From NCBI GenBank assembly GCA_021827225.1, contig JAKAXG010000165.1, forward strand, positions 1-8,213: a stretch of 8,213 nt of DNA, read 5' to 3'. Both the position numbers and the translations under genes were made by a program. The notes beneath the pieces are model-generated. The model did not search any database. It was not told the DNA's origin and saw nothing but the letters and a program-made list of their open reading frames with translations. The first letter of the stretch is position 1; each line of letters starts with the position of its first letter. The DNA is from Actinomycetes bacterium. Its GTDB lineage: Bacteria; Actinomycetota; Acidimicrobiia; Acidimicrobiales; Palsa-688. This document shows positions 5,815-8,213 of this stretch, piece by piece.

Positions 5815-6819
5815 TCACCCGGTCGGGTGGAGGGCGGCCAGGCGGAGGCGGCTGTCGGCCCGTGCCAGGCGGCGCAGGGTGGACTCTCTGGCCTGGCGGG
5901 CCACCGGGGCCCGGCGGGAGCGGTCCATGGCGTTGACCCCCATCACCTCGAGGTCGGCGGGAGTGGGCTGGAAGGCCAGCACGCTGGCGCCCCGGCGGCG
6001 CAGCATCATGGCTTCAGTGTCGAGAAAGGCCCGGGACCAGCGCCGGGCCGGCTGGTCCAGCGCCAGCCGCAGCCGCCGGCCGGCCATCGACATGGGCGAG
6101 CTGACGATGACCAGGTCCAGCCCGCTCCTGGCCAGCACGTCGGCGTTGGTGGGGGAGTGGGCGCCGCCGTCGACGAAGGCCGACCCGTCTATCACCTCGG
6201 GACGGAACACCCCCGGTATGGCGCACGAGGCGGTGACCGCGGCGGCCACCTCCGGGTAGGCGTCGCGCCCGAACACCACCCGGCGACCGTCGCTCTGGCG
6301 GACGGCGCAGATCCACAGCGGATCGGCCGGCCAGGCGGCCGGCAGGATGGCCTGGATGCCGGAGCGGATGAACTCCGCCGGGACCGTGCCGTCGGGCACC
6401 AGCGACGCCAGGATGGCCAGCGGCCGGGTGGAGAGCGGGCGGAGGGCGGCGGCGCGCATGAGGGCCACCACGTCGGTCCGGGTGCGGCCGGCGCCCGGTT
6501 CCAGCCGTATCCGCCGGGTCGGGCCCGGCTGGGCCCGGCCCGATCCGCTGCCGTCGGGCGTCCGGCCCGGGGGTTGCCCGCCGACGGTGGGCGGCCGGCG
6601 GCCCTCGGCGCGGGCCAGGATCTCGGCGGTGCTCAGACCGGCCCGCAGAGCCGACGCCAGGATCGACCCGGCGGAGGTGCCGACGATCACCGCCGCCTTC
6701 CGGGGGTCCCAGCCGGTGGCCTCCTCGAGGGCGGCCAGGACCCCGGCGTGGAAGGCGCCGCCGACCACTCCGCCGGCGCCCAGCACCAGGCCGACGCGGG
6801 GTTCGGACGGCGGTGCTAT
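5815..6819 (-). CDS. Patatin-like phospholipase / serine acyl hydrolase, start uncertain
   Basis: Counting from ATA at 6819 the product is 334 residues. The patatin fold is clear: RVGLVLGAGGVVGGAFHAGVL contains the oxyanion-hole glycines (LGAGG, about 13-17), GTSAG at 47-51 is the nucleophile elbow with Ser49, and VDGG at 216-219 holds the catalytic Asp217, followed by a conserved AHSPTNAD stretch. Such enzymes cleave acyl esters of phospholipids or other lipids. Residues about 72-116 are a Gly/Pro/Arg-rich, probably disordered insertion. No signal peptide is seen, so it is probably cytoplasmic or peripheral. The frame has no ATG, GTG or TTG between the end of the acyl-CoA dehydrogenase gene and the first strand. 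The ATA overlaps the upstream TAG as ATAG, while a GTG at 6786 would cut off the first strand. Coupling to the dehydrogenase gene suggests the enzyme supplies fatty acids for oxidation. Confidence 0.8.
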   Translation of the reverse strand: MAPPSEPRVGLVLGAGGVVGGAFHAGVLAALEEATGWDPRKAAVIVGTSAGSILASALRAGLSTAEILARAEGRRPPTVGGQPPGRTPDGSGSGRAQPGPTRRIRLEPGAGRTRTDVVALMRAAALRPLSTRPLAILASLVPDGTVPAEFIRSGIQAILPAAWPADPLWICAVRQSDGRRVVFGRDAYPEVAAAVTASCAIPGVFRPEVIDGSAFVDGGAHSPTNADVLARSGLDLVIVSSPMSMAGRRLRLALDQPARRWSRAFLDTEAMMLRRRGASVLAFQPTPADLEVMGVNAMDRSRRAPVARQARESTLRRLARADSRLRLAALHPTG

Positions 6820-8069
6820 GACGCCCCGTTCATCCGGAACGACGGCGAGTGCTTGCGGATCTCCCGGCGGGCGATGGTCATCTTGTGCACCTCGTCGGGA
6901 CCGTCGGCGATGCGCAGGGTGCGCATGTGGGCGTACATGTGGGCCAGCGGTGTCACCTGGGTCACCCCCGCCGCGCCGTGGACCTGGATGGCCCGGTCGA
7001 TGACCCGCAGCGCCATGCGGGGCACGGCCACCTTGATGCCGGCGATCTCGGTGGCGGCCGCCTTGTTGCCGACCGTGTCCATGAGGTGGGCGGTCTTCAG
7101 CACGTACTCCCGGGCCATGTCGATCTCCACCCTGGACTCGGCGATCCAGTCCTGGATCAGCCCCTTGTGGGCCAGGCTGGAGCCGAACGTCTGGCGCTCC
7201 AGCGACCGGGTGACCATGAGATCCAGCGCCCGTTCGGCCACGCCGATGGAGCGCATGCAGTGGTGGATGCGGCCGGGGCCGAGGCGGGCCTGGGCGATGG
7301 CGAAGCCGCCTCCCTCGTCGCCGAGGAGGTTCTCGGCCGGCACGTGCACGTCCTGGTAGACCACCTCGGGGTGGCCGCCGTGCTCGGAGTAGCCGAACAC
7401 CGTGGGCAGCAGGCCGAGCGAGACCCCGGGGGCGTCCTTGGGCACCACGATCATCGACTGGCGCCGGTGGGGGGAGGCGTCGGGGTCGGTGACGCCCATC
7501 ACGATCATGACCTGGCAGCGCGGGGAGGCGGCGCCGGAGCTGAACCACTTGCGGCCGTTCAGCACGTAACCGTCGGCGGTGCGCTCGATGCGCAGCCCGA
7601 TGTTGGTGGCATCAGAGGACGCCACGTCCGGCTCGGTCATCGAGAAGGCGCTGCGGATCTCGCCGGCCAGCAGCGGCTCCAGCCACCGGGTCTTGACGGC
7701 CTCGCTGCCGTAGCGGTGCAGGATCTCCATGTTCCCGGTGTCGGGCGCCGAGCAGTTGAGCGCCTCCGACGCGAACCCGACCTGGCCGAGCATCTCCGAG
7801 ACGGGGGCGTAGTCCAGGTTGGACAGGGGGGTGCCCAGCCGGTCCTTCTCCAGGCCGGGCAGGAACAGGTTCCAGAGTCCCCGCTCCATGGCGGCCGCCT
7901 TCAGCTTGTCCAACACCGGCGGGTGGCCGTCCGGCGACGACTCCAATTCGCTGTAGTAGCGCTCCTCGTTGGGGTACACGAACGTATCCATGAACCGGCG
8001 GACCTGATCGTGGAGGTCGAGGCCTTCGGGACTGAACTGATAGGGCATTTCCGTATCCTGATAGGCCAT
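6816..8069 (-). CDS. Acyl-CoA dehydrogenase, ACAD10/11-like
   Basis: This 417-residue flavoenzyme introduces the 2,3-double bond in acyl-CoA, the first step of beta-oxidation. It shows an all-helical N-terminal domain (about 1-140), then AFSMTEPDVASSDATNI at 141-157 (FAD and acyl-CoA contact), a beta domain with GRKWFSSGAASPRC at 172-185, and the C-terminal helical domain with RLGPGRIHHCMRSIGVAERAL at 262-282, RQTFGSSLA at 292-300 and IQVHGAAGV at 361-369. IADGPDEVHKMTIARRE near 387-403 is the segment at the catalytic-base position, and its form, with KWFSSGAxxPRC, resembles the ACAD10/11 branch more than short-chain dehydrogenases. An electron-transferring flavoprotein would take the electrons; none is encoded here. 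The ATG at 8069 lacks a clear ribosome binding site. The ATG at 8048 (residue 8) has AGGA seven bases upstream and may be the true start. Chain-length preference cannot be read from sequence. Confidence 0.92.
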   Translation of the reverse strand: MAYQDTEMPYQFSPEGLDLHDQVRRFMDTFVYPNEERYYSELESSPDGHPPVLDKLKAAAMERGLWNLFLPGLEKDRLGTPLSNLDYAPVSEMLGQVGFASEALNCSAPDTGNMEILHRYGSEAVKTRWLEPLLAGEIRSAFSMTEPDVASSDATNIGLRIERTADGYVLNGRKWFSSGAASPRCQVMIVMGVTDPDASPHRRQSMIVVPKDAPGVSLGLLPTVFGYSEHGGHPEVVYQDVHVPAENLLGDEGGGFAIAQARLGPGRIHHCMRSIGVAERALDLMVTRSLERQTFGSSLAHKGLIQDWIAESRVEIDMAREYVLKTAHLMDTVGNKAAATEIAGIKVAVPRMALRVIDRAIQVHGAAGVTQVTPLAHMYAHMRTLRIADGPDEVHKMTIARREIRKHSPSFRMNGAS

Positions 8070-8082
8070 TAGGGTCCGGGGG

Positions 8083-8100
8083 CAGGGCCGTTCGGCCCTG
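8083..8100. promoter_or_regulatory. Perfect palindrome upstream of the acyl-CoA dehydrogenase gene
   Basis: CAGGGCCG-TT-CGGCCCTG is an 8-bp perfect inverted repeat around a 2-base centre, 14-31 bases upstream of the ATG at 8069. It is short, symmetric and in the promoter/leader position, as expected for an operator of a dimeric repressor such as the TetR-type regulators that often control fatty acid degradation genes. A hairpin in the mRNA leader or a terminator of a gene beyond the right edge is also possible. Confidence 0.4.
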
Positions 8101-8154
8101 TTCGGTCGTCGCCGCCCGACACGGAACGGTCACGGCCTCACCGGGCTCGGCGGT

Positions 8155-8213
8155 CCGGCTGGGTGCGTCCCGGCTGGGTGGGTCCCCGGCTGGGGGGCCC
8201 GGCTGGGCGGCCC
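8155..8213. repeat. Degenerate GC-rich tandem repeat running off the right edge
   Basis: CCGGCTGGG recurs at 8155, 8170, 8186 and 8199, giving four units of about 13-16 bases with variable tails (TGCGTC, TGGGTCC, GGGC and similar). It fills the end of a roughly 140-base stretch, 8070-8213, in which no gene is evident. It may be a low-complexity intergenic repeat or the edge of a larger array. Confidence 0.6.

Noticed and set aside
5827..7359. Plus-strand open frame of 510 codons across the lipase and dehydrogenase genes
   Set aside because: It spans two real minus-strand genes and their junction, and its sequence is low-complexity without motifs.
6820..7548. Extension of the patatin-like protein up to an ATG at 7548
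   Set aside because: The extra 240 residues are Arg/Pro/Gly/His-rich, lie wholly inside the dehydrogenase gene and resemble no domain.
6849..8072. Plus-strand open frame of 407 codons opposite the acyl-CoA dehydrogenase gene
   Set aside because: Same antisense effect of high GC: composition is Gly/Val/His-rich and no family is recognisable, while the minus strand has all ACAD motifs.

Overview
The window is very GC-rich, densely packed bacterial DNA with GTG and TTG starts, short or overlapping gene junctions and GC-biased third codon positions. This fits a high-GC actinobacterium-like genome, possibly an uncultivated soil or aquatic lineage. The lineage is inferred from composition and protein style only. 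No tRNA, rRNA, CRISPR array, transposase or phage gene was seen, and no gap between genes exceeds about 200 bases.

Plus strand, 1-3514: the tail of an unidentified, probably membrane-associated gene (stop at 111-113) is followed by a GC hairpin. Then comes a three-gene ABC-2 type export operon: one DrrA-like ATPase (206-1195) and two divergent paralogous permeases of nearly equal length (1200-2360 and 2357-3514). The permeases overlap by four bases and probably form a heterodimeric channel. Substrate unknown; drug, lipid or antibiotic export is typical of the family.

Minus strand, 5613 down to 3540: a compact sulfur-handling operon convergent with the exporter. In order of transcription it encodes a sulfide:quinone-oxidoreductase-like FAD protein, a single-cysteine TusE/DsrC-family sulfur carrier that starts with TTG inside the end of the FAD gene, and a DsrE2-type DsrE/DsrF-like protein. 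The likely logic is that the flavoprotein oxidises sulfide (or another sulfur species) and the two small cysteine proteins accept and pass on the sulfane sulfur. A perfect 17-bp tandem repeat lies in the 5' region of this operon and is the best candidate regulatory site in the window.

Minus strand, 8069 down to 5815: an ACAD10/11-like acyl-CoA dehydrogenase followed with essentially no gap by a patatin-like serine lipase whose start codon is not canonical. Together they suggest release of fatty acids from lipid and their beta-oxidation. A perfect palindrome sits just upstream of the dehydrogenase, a strong GC hairpin lies at the end of the lipase gene, and a degenerate GC-rich tandem repeat runs off the right edge.

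The most interesting part is the three-gene sulfur module (minimal flavoprotein + one-cysteine DsrC-like carrier + DsrE2). The individual families are known. Their use together without TusA, rhodanese or Hdr-like partners in view is what deserves attention.
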